In this document: in pieces, positions 5,800 through 6,664 of the stretch
Layout of the letters: each line of letters starts with the position of its first letter
How positions within the stretch are numbered: position 1 is the first letter of the stretch
Assembly: GCA_003663585.1 (NCBI GenBank)
Contig: QMTU01000043.1
Location: 1-6,664, forward strand
DNA from: Thermoplasmata archaeon
GTDB taxonomy: Archaea; Thermoplasmatota; B47-G6
Direction of reading: 5' to 3'
Length of the DNA: 6,664 bases
The notes under the pieces: model-generated
Told to the model about the DNA's origin: nothing
The model's database searches: none
The model's input: the letters and a program-made list of their open reading frames with translations, nothing else
Position numbers and translations under genes: made by a program

Positions 5800-6664
5800 A
5801 TGAGAACGATTTCTCCAGGAGTCCTAGTTAAAAAAGAGGTTGCAGAGAGCGTTAAAAGAAAGCTCATAGAGGCCAATGCATTGAACAGTGAACTAAGGCC
5901 AAAGGCCGTGAATGATTATGTTATATTTCCGATAAAGGAAGAGAGCGTTGAATTTGTCAAAAGGATGGGGCTTAAAGTAGTATACGAAGAATTTGAGTAC
6001 AGACACAAGGTAAAGACATACAAGGAGATTGTAGACGTCCCAGATCATCTAAGAAAATATCTACCAACATCTTACGATCAAATAGGGGATATCGTATTAA
6101 TTAAAATACCAAATGAGTTAAGAGAATACGCTAGAAATATAGGGGAAGCAATACTTAAGACGTACAAGAGCGTAAAGTCCGTCTATTGGGATCTGGGAGT
6201 AAAGGGTTTATACAGGGTTCGCAAGCTAATACACCTAGCAGGAGAAAGAAGGACAGAGACCATTCATAGGGAGTACGGGATGAGATTTAAGGTTGACATA
6301 TCTAAGGTATATGTCTCACCAAGGCTTGCTGAAGAACATAAGAAGTTCTCAGAGTATGTCTCTGAGGGAGATGTAGTCTTTGACATGTTCTCAGGCTATG
6401 GTCCTTTCTCAATATTTGCTGCAAGAAAAGGAGCGTTTGTATATGCAACAGATATAAACCCATACGCAATTCACTACCTCTACGAGAGTGCCAGGTTGAA
6501 CAAGGTTCAGGACAACGTACTAGCATTTGTCTCTGATTGCAGAAAAATCTCACAATCCCTTAAGGCAGACCACGTTGTCATGAACTTCCCTCACCACTCT
6601 ATAGACTTCTTAGAACACGCCCTAAAGACGATAAGGGATAGAGGAATAATTCACATGTATGTTA
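5800..6664 (+). CDS. trm5b: tRNA (guanine37-N1)-methyltransferase Trm5, archaeal Trm5b type (3' end outside window)
   Basis: AdoMet-dependent cytoplasmic enzyme that methylates N1 of G37 next to the tRNA anticodon, which prevents frameshifting. The frame is open to the window edge, giving 288 residues of an expected 330-340. An N-terminal domain like D1 of Methanocaldococcus Trm5b (about 1-70) is followed by SYDQIGDIVLIKI (91-103), RVRKLIHLAGERRTETIH (139-156), VYVSPRLAEE (170-179), the Rossmann AdoMet motif DMFSGYGPFSI (195-205), ATDINPYAI (216-224), SDCR (245-248) and the NLP-type motif as MNFP (261-264). E179 aligns with the proposed general base E185 of the Methanocaldococcus enzyme. Start: ATG at 5800 is preceded by GTGAT (5791-5795), a partial archaeal ribosome binding site containing the upstream TGA stop. 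An in-frame GTG at 5791 would overlap that stop. The product appears intact as far as visible. Confidence 0.93.
   Translation, partial: MRTISPGVLVKKEVAESVKRKLIEANALNSELRPKAVNDYVIFPIKEESVEFVKRMGLKVVYEEFEYRHKVKTYKEIVDVPDHLRKYLPTSYDQIGDIVLIKIPNELREYARNIGEAILKTYKSVKSVYWDLGVKGLYRVRKLIHLAGERRTETIHREYGMRFKVDISKVYVSPRLAEEHKKFSEYVSEGDVVFDMFSGYGPFSIFAARKGAFVYATDINPYAIHYLYESARLNKVQDNVLAFVSDCRKISQSLKADHVVMNFPHHSIDFLEHALKTIRDRGIIHMYV

Noticed and set aside
6302..6553. Minus-strand open frame of 83 codons near the right edge
   Set aside because: It is antisense to the AdoMet-binding core of trm5b, whose plus-strand frame stays open to the edge with many conserved motifs.
1..6664. CRISPR array, transposon ends, tRNA or other structured RNA
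   Set aside because: No regularly spaced repeats, no terminal inverted repeats with a transposase, and no tRNA-like cloverleaf were seen in any spacer; nearly all of the window is coding.

Overview
The window looks like chromosomal DNA of a thermophilic archaeon. The evidence is an archaeal-type Trm5 (tRNA m1G37 methyltransferase) with an N-terminal D1-like domain, TATA-box-like elements ahead of genes, Shine-Dalgarno sites matching the archaeal GGAGGTGAT consensus, AGA/AGG as the dominant arginine codons, frequent ATA for isoleucine, and very tight gene packing. It is moderately AT-rich. I cannot place it to phylum from the sequence alone; a TACK-type thermophile is only a guess. There is no sign of a mobile element, CRISPR array, tRNA or rRNA.

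Layout. A short left intergenic stretch (1-141) holds a small palindrome and TATA-like sequences. Carbamate kinase (142-1092, +) follows, then a 77-bp gap with AT-rich promoter-like sequence, then a class III pyridine nucleotide-disulfide oxidoreductase of the CoA-disulfide reductase/NADH oxidase family (1170-2504, +). That gene converges on, and overlaps by 17 bp, the last gene of a three-gene minus-strand operon. In transcription order the operon encodes a membrane-anchored protein with a probable C-terminal OB-fold (4982 to 4290), a ten-helix EamA/DMT transporter (4284 to 3406) and an ADP-ribosylglycohydrolase (3402 to 2488, TTG start). A roughly 100-bp divergent promoter region separates it from a plus-strand pair: a four-helix membrane protein of unknown function (5156-5794) and trm5b (5800 to beyond the right edge). 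The stop codon of the first lies inside the probable ribosome binding site of the second.

How the genes fit together. Carbamate kinase links carbamoyl phosphate to ATP, and the flavoenzyme handles thiol/disulfide or NAD(P)H redox chemistry; nothing but adjacency ties them. The minus operon joins ADP-ribose (or related glycoside) hydrolysis, small-molecule transport and an uncharacterised membrane-tethered protein; this is the least explained cluster here. The membrane protein next to trm5b may be translationally coupled to it, but no function can be read from its sequence. I see no clear defence or other dramatic new system. The points most worth following are the three-gene minus operon, the unknown gene coupled to trm5b, and the reciprocal terminator-like hairpins inside the convergent overlap.
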